Below, in pieces: positions 1 to 6,105 of a stretch of 10,180 nt of DNA (position 1 is the first letter of the stretch; each line of letters begins with the position of its first letter). Below the pieces are notes generated by a model. It made no database searches. It was not told where the DNA came from and worked only from the letters and a program-made list of their open reading frames with translations. Made by a program: the position numbers and the translations under genes. Origin of the DNA: Prolixibacteraceae bacterium (lineage in GTDB: Bacteria > Bacteroidota > Bacteroidia > Bacteroidales > Prolixibacteraceae); the NCBI GenBank assembly GCA_023228025.1, contig JALOCD010000134.1, positions 1-10,180 on the forward strand, read 5' to 3'.

Positions 1-763
1 CGATGTACACAGCCCATGGGATCATGCAGGCGAAGATGATTTCTGGCAAAGACTGAGAGAGAAAACCCTGAAATTAAGACAAAATACAGACAGAGCCCTG
101 CTGGTTGTTTGCGGATGCAACCTCTTCGAATGGGGAACCTTCCTTCGAAGAATGGACAACTTCCTGATGGATCTGATGTGTGATCCGGAAAATGTTGAAA
201 AACTGCTAGATCAGCTCCTTATCAGGCACCTGGCCACACTGGAAAAAGTATGCCATGCTGTGGGTGATATTGTGGATATCATCCGTTTTGGCGACGATCT
301 TGGCATGAGTTCAGGGCCGTTCATGGATGCAGACACCTACCGGTATCTTTTCAAACCACGGCACAAAATACTGTGCAATTATGTGAAAACACATAGTAAA
401 ATGCATACCTACATCCATTCGTGCGGCTCCATCTCACTGTTAATGCCAGATATGATTGAGGCTGGAATTGAAATTTTTAATCCTGTGCAGACCAATGCCT
501 ATCTGATGCAGCCTGATTTTCTGAAAAAAGAGTTTGGACAACAATGTACTTTCTGGGGGGGCGGCATTGAAACTGTTGGGACCCTCAATGTGGGTAATCC
601 CGCACAAATTCGCAAACAGGTTCTCGAGAGGCTCGGAATCTTTTCGAAAGGGGGCGGCTTTGTATTCAATACTGTTCATAACATTCTCCCGGATGTTCCT
701 CCTGAAAATATAGTAGCGATGTTTGAAGCAGTGAAAGAATTTAACAGCAAATCAGACAATTGA
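1..763 (+). CDS. UroD/MtaA-like methyltransferase-family protein, 5'-truncated by window
   Basis: The reading frame is open from base 2 to the TGA at 761-763, so the gene enters from the left; about 254 residues are visible. Family members are usually 340-370 residues, so roughly 100 N-terminal residues are probably missing, and the internal ATG at 152 is not the true start. The fold is that of uroporphyrinogen decarboxylase (PF01208, COG0407). Visible marks are GDDLG (codons about 287-301), HSCG at 416-427, which matches the His-X-Cys zinc site of MtaA/MtbA-type methyltransferases, and the C-terminal GGGFVFNTVHNI...PPEN block (about 656-709). Family knowledge: true HemE makes coproporphyrinogen, whereas relatives with HxC move methyl groups between corrinoid proteins and thiols. 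The HxC motif and sugar-gene context make haem synthesis unlikely. The substrate cannot be told from the sequence. It lies 88 bp upstream of a fucosidase on the same strand, perhaps in one operon. Confidence 0.85.
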   Translation, partial: DVHSPWDHAGEDDFWQRLREKTLKLRQNTDRALLVVCGCNLFEWGTFLRRMDNFLMDLMCDPENVEKLLDQLLIRHLATLEKVCHAVGDIVDIIRFGDDLGMSSGPFMDADTYRYLFKPRHKILCNYVKTHSKMHTYIHSCGSISLLMPDMIEAGIEIFNPVQTNAYLMQPDFLKKEFGQQCTFWGGGIETVGTLNVGNPAQIRKQVLERLGIFSKGGGFVFNTVHNILPDVPPENIVAMFEAVKEFNSKSDN

Positions 764-851
764 CATTTACTAAAAACCAAAATTTAAATATAAGAGTCAT
801 ATTTTACTTTTATTTTTAAAACTCAAAATCAGATTAATTAATCATCTCATC

Positions 852-2495
852 ATGAAAAGAGTAGCATCCATTCTGTTCTTACTTACCATTTGGTCATCGC
901 TGACCGGGCAAAGTGTCTCCAACAACAAATTAAAACTGGAAGAGTGGAAAGATGCCCGTTTCGGGATGTTCATTCACTGGGGGCCTGTTACACTCAAAGG
1001 TACCGAGATTGGCTGGTCGCGGGGTCGTGAAGTTCCCGTTGACGAGTACGATAATCTATACAAGCAGTTCAATGCAGCAAATTTTGATGCAAACAACTGG
1101 GCCAGCGTGGCCAAAGCAGCCGGCATGAAATACATCATCCTGACCACCAAACATCACGATGGGTTTTGTTTGTGGAATACCAGACAAACAGACTTCAACA
1201 TTATGCATTCCCCGCTTGGGCGTGATGTTGTGAAAGAACTGTCAGAAGCCTGCAAAAAGCAGGGGATCGCTTTTGGAACCTATTATTCAACCACTGACTG
1301 GCATCATCCGGATTTCCCTTTGACCAGTCCGGGTGGAAAAATTAACAGACCCGTCTACGATCTGGATGCCTACACTACCTACCTGAAAAAACAGGTAGCC
1401 GAACTGTTGCTGAACTATGGTCCCCTTTTTGTTCTTTGGTTTGATGTACCGCAAAGGTTCGATGCAATTCGGGGTCAGGGTGTGATCGATTTTGCCCATA
1501 CCATTCAGCCAGATATCATCATCAACAACCGTACCGGTGCAAAAGGTGACTTTGATACCCCGGAACAGCGTGTTGGCGTGTTCCAGAACGACCGACCCTG
1601 GGAGAGTTGTATGACAATTGCCAACCAATGGGCATGGAAACCAGATGACAAGTTGAAGACACTGGAACAATGCCTGCATACTTTGGTCCGTACTGCGGGC
1701 GGAGACGGTAATCTTTTGTTCAACGTAGGGCCTATGCCGGATGGACGCATTGAACCCCTACAGGCAGATCGTCTGAAGGAGATGGGACAGTGGCTCGAAA
1801 AATATGGTTATACTATTTACGGTACCAGGGGCGGTCCTTTCAAACCAACCGACTGGGGTGTCAGTACTCGGAAAGGCAATACCTTCTATCTGCATATCCT
1901 GAAATGGAACGGCGATCATGTTCAAATCGTATTACCTGATTTTGGTCTGGAGATCAAAAATTGCCGGTTGGCCACTGGCGGAAAACTGAAAGTGATCAAA
2001 AAAGGGGGGAATAATGTCTTGGAATTCTCAGGGTCAATACTGCAACCGATCAATACCATTGTAGAGATTGAAACATCCGGTAATGTAATGGGCCTGAAAC
2101 CCATGGAAATAGGCGCTCAATCTCTCTCCTACCAAAAGAAAGCTACCTCATCTACCAATCCTGATCCACACTGGAGAGGAATCGCTTCGATCACCAATGG
2201 TGACTGGTCGGGAGAATACTGGACCCCTGACAAAGAGGATAAATCACCCTGGACCGCAATAGATCTTGGAAAACCAGAGAAGATCTCGAGCGCAATCATC
2301 TATGAAAATGGGGAAGCAATCAAATCTTTTGAACTGCAATATCTCAAAGGGGAAACCTGGAAAACTGTTTACAAAGGAACCACTATTGGCAGCCGGGCTG
2401 AGTTAAAATTTCCGGGATTCACTACCCGGCATGTACGACTCATACTGAAAGAGTTCACAGGAGTACCAGGAATCTATGAGATTGTTTTGTTGTAA
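852..2495 (+). CDS. Secreted GH29 alpha-L-fucosidase with C-terminal discoidin-like (F5/8 type C) domain
   Basis: This 547-residue glycoside hydrolase is expected to release terminal alpha-L-fucose in the periplasm or at the cell surface. Residues 1 to about 20 form a signal peptide (MKR, a hydrophobic stretch, then LTGQS) with no clear lipobox. The GH29 barrel spans about 28-330: RFGMFIHWG at 36-44, TKHHDGFCLW at 99-108, and LWFD at 195-198, where D198 is the expected nucleophile. The acid/base is less certain (E238 in TPEQR or E251 in PWES). NVGPMPDG at 291-298 is another family hallmark. A beta-sandwich follows (about 330-425), then a discoidin-like carbohydrate-binding domain (about 435-547) with the typical WTAIDLG and ending in IYEIVLL. 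The start is the only ATG that gives a complete signal peptide; no Shine-Dalgarno site is seen, which is normal for Bacteroidota. The 88-bp upstream gap is AT-rich and shows no convincing promoter. The mutarotase gene follows after 35 bp. Confidence 0.93.
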   Translation: MKRVASILFLLTIWSSLTGQSVSNNKLKLEEWKDARFGMFIHWGPVTLKGTEIGWSRGREVPVDEYDNLYKQFNAANFDANNWASVAKAAGMKYIILTTKHHDGFCLWNTRQTDFNIMHSPLGRDVVKELSEACKKQGIAFGTYYSTTDWHHPDFPLTSPGGKINRPVYDLDAYTTYLKKQVAELLLNYGPLFVLWFDVPQRFDAIRGQGVIDFAHTIQPDIIINNRTGAKGDFDTPEQRVGVFQNDRPWESCMTIANQWAWKPDDKLKTLEQCLHTLVRTAGGDGNLLFNVGPMPDGRIEPLQADRLKEMGQWLEKYGYTIYGTRGGPFKPTDWGVSTRKGNTFYLHILKWNGDHVQIVLPDFGLEIKNCRLATGGKLKVIKKGGNNVLEFSGSILQPINTIVEIETSGNVMGLKPMEIGAQSLSYQKKATSSTNPDPHWRGIASITNGDWSGEYWTPDKEDKSPWTAIDLGKPEKISSAIIYENGEAIKSFELQYLKGETWKTVYKGTTIGSRAELKFPGFTTRHVRLILKEFTGVPGIYEIVLL

Positions 2496-2530
2496 ATATC
2501 TATATTACTAACTGATTAAAATCCACTCTC

Positions 2531-2854
2531 ATGAGAAGGTTCGGACAAATTATCGGGATAGACCCACTGCAGGTTGAAAAATACAAAACTTGCCATGCTG
2601 CCGTTTGGCCGGAAGTATTGAAAATGATCAAAGCCTGTAACATAAGCAATTATTCGATCTTCTTCAAAGACAACCTGCTCTTTGCCTACCTGGAATACAT
2701 AGGTGATAATTTTGAAGCAGATATGGCAAAGATGGCAGCCCATCCCAAAACGCAGGAGTGGTGGGCGATCATGGAATTGATGCAAAAACCACTTTCTACA
2801 AGAGCTGAAGGAGAATGGTGGGCAAACATGGAGGAGGTTTTCCATTTAGAATAA
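2531..2854 (+). CDS. L-rhamnose mutarotase (RhaM/YiiL, DUF718) family protein
   Basis: This 107-residue protein matches the whole length of PF05336, whose members interconvert alpha and beta anomers of L-rhamnose or related deoxysugars in the cytoplasm; no signal peptide is present. Residues equivalent to the E. coli enzyme's active site are visible: Y18, H22 in CHAAVWPEV, Y41 in NYSIF, and the tryptophan pair W77-W78. The C-terminus MEEVFHLE is also typical. The gene begins 35 bp after the GH29 fucosidase and is very probably co-transcribed with it. With a fucosidase next door, the real substrate may be L-fucose rather than L-rhamnose, which is an inference from context. Typical FucU mutarotases belong to a different family. 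No isomerase, kinase or aldolase for either sugar is in the window. Confidence 0.9.
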   Translation: MRRFGQIIGIDPLQVEKYKTCHAAVWPEVLKMIKACNISNYSIFFKDNLLFAYLEYIGDNFEADMAKMAAHPKTQEWWAIMELMQKPLSTRAEGEWWANMEEVFHLE

Positions 2855-2861
2855 GAAACGT

Positions 2862-2923
2862 CGCGCAAAGAGGCAAAGTAATGCAAAGAAACAAATTCAA
2901 ACTTTGCTTTACGTTTTTGCGCG
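2862..2923. repeat. Imperfect palindrome with CGCGCAAAG / CTTTGC...TTTTTGCGCG arms
   Basis: The left arm at 2862-2888 reads CGCGCAAAG, then two further CAAAG blocks. The right arm at 2902-2923 carries the complement (CTTTGC, CTTTA, then TTTTTGCGCG), separated by an A-rich 13-nt loop. The stem has mismatches in the middle but is well paired at both ends. It lies just after the mutarotase stop codon. Arms built from GCAAAG blocks are a common intergenic motif in Bacteroidales genomes, where such hairpins sit at gene ends. There is an A tract rather than a T tract on the right, so on the + strand it is not a classical intrinsic terminator; read on the minus strand it would be followed further out by T residues only to the left. 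It may be a mobile palindromic repeat or an mRNA 3'-end stabiliser. Confidence 0.6.
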
Positions 2924-2926
2924 AAA

Positions 2927-2941
2927 AAAGGATAATCCTTT
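2927..2941. repeat. Short perfect palindrome AAAGGATAATCCTTT
   Basis: AAAGGAT and ATCCTTT flank a single central A. It sits between the CGCGCAAAG hairpin and the left end of the IS, so it was just upstream of the beta-helix gene's start codon before the IS inserted. It could be an operator for that gene, part of a hairpin, or chance in AT-rich DNA. Confidence 0.4.
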
Positions 2942-2947
2942 ATTTTA

Positions 2948-2977
2948 AGTAATAGGAATTAAATAATGTTGTATTTA
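2948..2977 (+). repeat. Left terminal inverted repeat of the IS630-family element
   Basis: It begins AGTAAT directly after the TA target duplication and matches the right end at 23 of 30 positions; the mismatches cluster in the middle, leaving conserved outer (AGTAAT) and inner (ATAATGT, GTATTTA) blocks, a layout expected for a bipartite transposase-binding end. Confidence 0.85.
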
Positions 2978-3003
2978 TTTATATGATATAATATGTGTAT
3001 ATT

Positions 3004-3020
3004 TATCTCATTATGAGATA
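3004..3020 (+). promoter_or_regulatory. Perfect palindrome spanning the transposase start codon
   Basis: TATCTCAT and ATGAGATA are exact reverse complements around a single T. In RNA this would give a 7-bp stem (3004-3010 with 3014-3020) whose loop TTA contains the A of the ATG at 3013. A hairpin here would mask the start codon, or the DNA palindrome could bind a regulator. The sequence is seen; the function is inferred. Confidence 0.45.
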
Positions 3021-4000
3021 TGTAACACTGAATACAGAGGAAATTGAAGCATTAGAGTTAAGCAGAAAAAACGCTAATAATCTAATCAGAAAACGCAGCC
3101 ATTGCCTGCTTTTATCCCATCAAGAACGAACGATTATCGATCTGGCAAGCATTTTTGATGTTGACCGTAGAACGATCGAACGTTGGTTCAATAGCTGGGC
3201 TATTAACGGGGGTGATTCACTGCCCATCTTGCCCGGAAGAGGAGTTAAAACTCGTCTTAAAGGGTTGGAGGAAGAGATCGCCAAACGGCTTGAGCTTAAT
3301 AGCAGAAATCTAAAAAGTGTGTTGCTTTTTTTAGAGATAACACACAATATTAGAATCTGCAAAAAGACCTTGCAGAATTTTCTAAAATATACTGGGCTAT
3401 AGATGGAAACGAGCTCGGCTGTCTTTAAAAAGTAAGCGAAATCAGGATACATTCGAGTTTAAACAACAACAGATTGAAAGTCTTAAGGAGCTTGAAGATA
3501 GTGGATTCATTGATCTTTACTTTGGAGATGAGAGTCATTTCGGACTTACACCCAATGTGCCATATGCCTGGCAAACTAAAGAGAATCCTATATTGTTACC
3601 AGCCGCCAAAGGAAAATTTCTAAATGTTGTGGGTTTAATGAACCGTAAAAGCAAACTATTCTTTGAAGTACTTGAATCAACATTCAATACGGACAAATTA
3701 ATTTGTTTTATGGATAATTTCGTTGCGCAAACAGTTAAAAAGACAGTTGTGATATTGGATAATTCACCTATTCATAGATCAAATAAATTCAAAGCGAAAA
3801 TTGCAGAATGGGAAGAACAAGACGTGTATATTTTCTTTTTACCGCCCTAATCCCCGGAATTGAATTTGATTGAAATATTGTGGAGAAGAATCAAATATCA
3901 TTGGCTGAGTTTTGATGCATATCTCTGTTTTCAGAATCTCAAAGAACGATTGTTTGATGTCTTACAAAATATAGGTATTAAATACGACATTATATTTTAA
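3013..4000 (+). pseudogene. IS630-family DDE transposase, broken by a frameshift and a nonsense codon
   Basis: Read with repairs, this is a protein of about 328 residues. The N-terminal part (3013 to about 3390) has a helix-turn-helix (about 3120-3200: IIDLASIFDVDRRTIERWF). The catalytic part is in the +1 frame from about 3391 to 4000: GYRWKRAR, then DESHF (first Asp, about 3526), VVILDNSPIH (second Asp, about 3757) and SPELNLIE (Glu, about 3869). Two lesions are visible. The family's GY-W-KR motif is in the shifted frame, so a base was gained within about 3385-3394, and the original frame stops at TAG 3400-3402. Then TAA at 3848-3850 replaces the expected Tyr of PPYSPELN. ATG 3013 is preferred over GTG 2995 because homologues begin near MRY. 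Programmed frameshifting could explain the first break but not the second, so the copy is probably inactive unless supplied in trans. Confidence 0.88.
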
Positions 4001-4008
4001 CCATTACT
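3979..4008 (-). repeat. Right terminal inverted repeat of the IS630-family element
   Basis: Read on the minus strand from 4008 it begins AGTAAT, mirroring the left end. It overlaps the last codons of the transposase gene (stop TAA at 3998-4000), a compact arrangement common in this family. The TA at 4009-4010 is the second copy of the target duplication, and its A is the first base of the next gene's ATG. Confidence 0.85.
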
Positions 4009-4009
4009 T

Positions 4010-5983
4010 ATGAGATTCCTGAGATTCTTTTTCACCTTATTACCTGGAATTTTATTAGTTGGTAGAGAGAAGTACGGTTATTTGTTAGTCCTTCTGATAC
4101 TTCAGTCTGTTTCATGTGCAGTCCCTGCGATATATGTAGCAACAAACGGGGATGATCTCAATGCCGGTACTCGCTCTTATCCGGTAGCATCTCTTAATAA
4201 AGCGATCGAACTATCACGCCTGGCTAAAACAAAAAAAATCATTATTGGAGAAGGCCATTATTACAATGTTTCTGTAATTCTTTCTGTTATGGATTCCGGC
4301 TTGCAAATATCAGGGCAACCTGGGAAAGAAGTATATTTATATGGAGGAAAACCATTAAAAAACTGGAGGACGGTGGGAAAATGGTTTGTGGCAGATGTTC
4401 CTGGCACATATGACAGATCCTGGGACTTTCGAATATTGATTGTAAATGATTCGATCCGTCCACGGGCACGGCTACCGGAAATTGGTGTCTTTGTACACCA
4501 AAATAAATGGCCCTATGAATGGCAGAGTTCCCAGGGAGGATGGTCGAAAAAGCCAACCAATGAAGAATTAACGACGTTGTATTACAATCCCAAAGACTTG
4601 GGCAGTTGGCTTAATACAAGAAATGCGGAACTTACTATTTTTCATTCTTGGGATGATTCTTATGTTGGTTTGCAAAGTATCGACACGCTCAAACATTCGC
4701 TGACTTTTACCTACCCTTCAACTCACCCGGCTGGCGCCTTTGCATCAGGAGTTGGGAAAGCATCTAGCTATATCGTATGGAATATAAAAGAGGGGATGAA
4801 ACACCCCGGTCAATGGTACCTTGATCGTACTGTGGAGAAAATTTTTTACTGGCCTTATCCAGATGAAAAAATCTCAGACATTGAGGCATTGGTACCAACA
4901 CAGAATCAAGTATTTGTATTTGAGAAAGGGACTCACAATATGAAACTTGAAAATTTGAAAATATCATGTGTTGGCGCCCCAATGTCTAATCCCGGGTATG
5001 GAACGGGTAAAATTTTAGGTGCAATCCAGGCAACAGAAATCGACCACCTAACCTTGAGAAATATTTCTATAAACAATGTTGCCGGGTGGAGCATCAAGGT
5101 TAAAGGGTCATTCATCAACATTTCCGATGGTGTATTTTCCAATACAGGTGCGGGAGGAATCAGTTACAGGGGGACCAATAATCGCATTGAAAGATGCCTG
5201 ATTCACGATGTGGGCCGTTTGTATTACGGATCTGCCGGAATTGGCGGCGGTGGTAAGAAAAATACCATATCCCATTGCGAATTATACAACATCCCTTATG
5301 CTGCCATCAATGGAATGGGAAGCCAATCATTGGCAGAGTATAATCTTATTTACAATTTCAAACTGGAGCTTGTTGACGGAGGTGCAATTTATGATGGCTC
5401 AGTCGATTCAACCATTTATCGAAACAATGCTGCACTTTTCAAAAATAATAATACGATTATTGGCTGGACCTACTATTTTGATGAATTGTCAAAAAACTGC
5501 ATAATAGAAAACAACTTGGCAATTAATACAATCTCACCAGTGCATAATCATATGGCACACGATATAATTATACGGAATAACCTGCTTATTGATCAGAGAA
5601 AACAGTTTATTAATTCTTATTTATGTTCCAATATTTGTATTACTGGAAATACCTTTGTTGCAGATACCATTATATTTGTTAGCCCAACAGGTGAACCATT
5701 ATCAAAAGATAAAGCATCCTACAATTATATTTTTCAGAAGTATTATAATGCTAACGGAATGGTTGAATTCAAAGGAAATAAGCTGTATTGTGATACAATA
5801 ATGAAGGCAGTCCTCCATATGTATGATACTAATAGATTTGAAAATTTTGATTCACCTGAAAATATTCATATAAGTAATAAAAATAAAAGACAGTTGTTGC
5901 GAGATATACTACCGGAAGAATATGGTCAAACCGGATATCGCAAGAATTTCAGTGAAGTTTTTAAAGAGATGACATCAGATTAA
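4010..5983 (+). CDS. Secreted right-handed parallel beta-helix protein, GH141-like glycosidase candidate
   Basis: This is a 657-residue exported protein. The N-terminus is unusual: a hydrophobic stretch at about 4-17, a charged GREKYG, then a second at about 24-34 ending SVSCA; the second looks like the true export signal, possibly with a weak lipobox at C36. The mature part starts IYVATNGDDLNAGT at 41-54, the usual opening of secreted beta-helix enzymes. Next come LIVNDSIRPRARLP (143-156) and IVWNIKEGMKHPGQWYLDR (255-273) with IFYWP, a signature I associate with the GH141-type family. Beta-helix coils run from about 305 to 560, with VDGGAIYDG at 455-463. The founder of GH141 (Bacteroides BT1002) is an alpha-L-fucosidase of rhamnogalacturonan II, which would fit the GH29 and mutarotase neighbours. 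A different polysaccharide-active beta-helix family is possible. Its ATG overlaps the IS target duplication, so its native upstream region is displaced. A weak hairpin (5973-5991) spans its stop codon. Confidence 0.8.
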   Translation: MRFLRFFFTLLPGILLVGREKYGYLLVLLILQSVSCAVPAIYVATNGDDLNAGTRSYPVASLNKAIELSRLAKTKKIIIGEGHYYNVSVILSVMDSGLQISGQPGKEVYLYGGKPLKNWRTVGKWFVADVPGTYDRSWDFRILIVNDSIRPRARLPEIGVFVHQNKWPYEWQSSQGGWSKKPTNEELTTLYYNPKDLGSWLNTRNAELTIFHSWDDSYVGLQSIDTLKHSLTFTYPSTHPAGAFASGVGKASSYIVWNIKEGMKHPGQWYLDRTVEKIFYWPYPDEKISDIEALVPTQNQVFVFEKGTHNMKLENLKISCVGAPMSNPGYGTGKILGAIQATEIDHLTLRNISINNVAGWSIKVKGSFINISDGVFSNTGAGGISYRGTNNRIERCLIHDVGRLYYGSAGIGGGGKKNTISHCELYNIPYAAINGMGSQSLAEYNLIYNFKLELVDGGAIYDGSVDSTIYRNNAALFKNNNTIIGWTYYFDELSKNCIIENNLAINTISPVHNHMAHDIIIRNNLLIDQRKQFINSYLCSNICITGNTFVADTIIFVSPTGEPLSKDKASYNYIFQKYYNANGMVEFKGNKLYCDTIMKAVLHMYDTNRFENFDSPENIHISNKNKRQLLRDILPEEYGQTGYRKNFSEVFKEMTSD

Positions 5984-6025
5984 ATTTGATGGGATAAAAA
6001 TATTTGGGAGTCATAACTAATGTTA

Positions 6026-6060
6026 TTTTAGAAAGATATCCCCGCTTTTTTGTTACTTTG
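6026..6060 (+). promoter_or_regulatory. Possible Bacteroidota-type promoter for the aspartate kinase gene
   Basis: TTACTTTG at 6053-6060 resembles the Bacteroidota -7 element TAnnTTTG with one mismatch, and a T-rich TTTTA at 6026-6030 sits about where the -33 element should be. The predicted start point would be near 6064, leaving about 40 nt of leader before the ATG at 6106. The match is imperfect, and the rest of the 122-bp gap holds nothing else recognisable. Confidence 0.3.
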
Positions 6061-6105
6061 TAATGATGCTTTTAAAAGGTGATAGGAAACAGATAACAAT
6101 AACAG

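Larger units (their letters stand above)
2948..4008 (+). mobile_element. IS630-family insertion sequence, 1061 bp, with intact ends and TA duplication
   Basis: The ends were located by matching flanks. Starting from the outer TA, the left end (2946-2977) and the reverse complement of the right end (4010-3979) agree at 25 of 32 positions without a gap, including TAAGTAAT outermost and GTATTTA innermost. The outer TA at 2946-2947 and 4009-4010 is the TA target duplication characteristic of the IS630/Tc1/mariner superfamily, leaving an element of 1061 bp, usual for IS630. It encodes one degraded transposase on the + strand. The element is AT-rich relative to the flanking fucosidase gene. It sits between the mutarotase and the beta-helix gene and abuts the latter's ATG. 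Confidence 0.9.

Noticed and set aside
764..851. A promoter for the fucosidase in the 88-bp gap
   Set aside because: TACTTTTA at 805-812 is near the -7 consensus, but no -33 element is found at a suitable distance, and the region is too AT-rich to judge.
1287..1750. Minus-strand open frames inside the fucosidase
   Set aside because: They overlap a gene with a full set of GH29 motifs and encode nothing recognisable.
3557..3850. A separate 97-residue protein starting at ATG 3557
   Set aside because: It is the middle of the IS630 catalytic domain; the frame is open back to about 3391 and continues with family motifs after the TAA.
3011..4016. TTATGAGAT at 3011-3019 and 4008-4016 as a target-site duplication
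   Set aside because: The inverted repeats place the element ends at 2948 and 4008, and IS630 duplicates only TA. The left copy lies inside the element, so the match is coincidental.
5973..5991. Hairpin CATCAGAT-TAA-ATTTGATG as terminator of the beta-helix gene
   Set aside because: The stem includes a G-U pair, is AT-rich and is not followed by a T run, so it is too weak to call.
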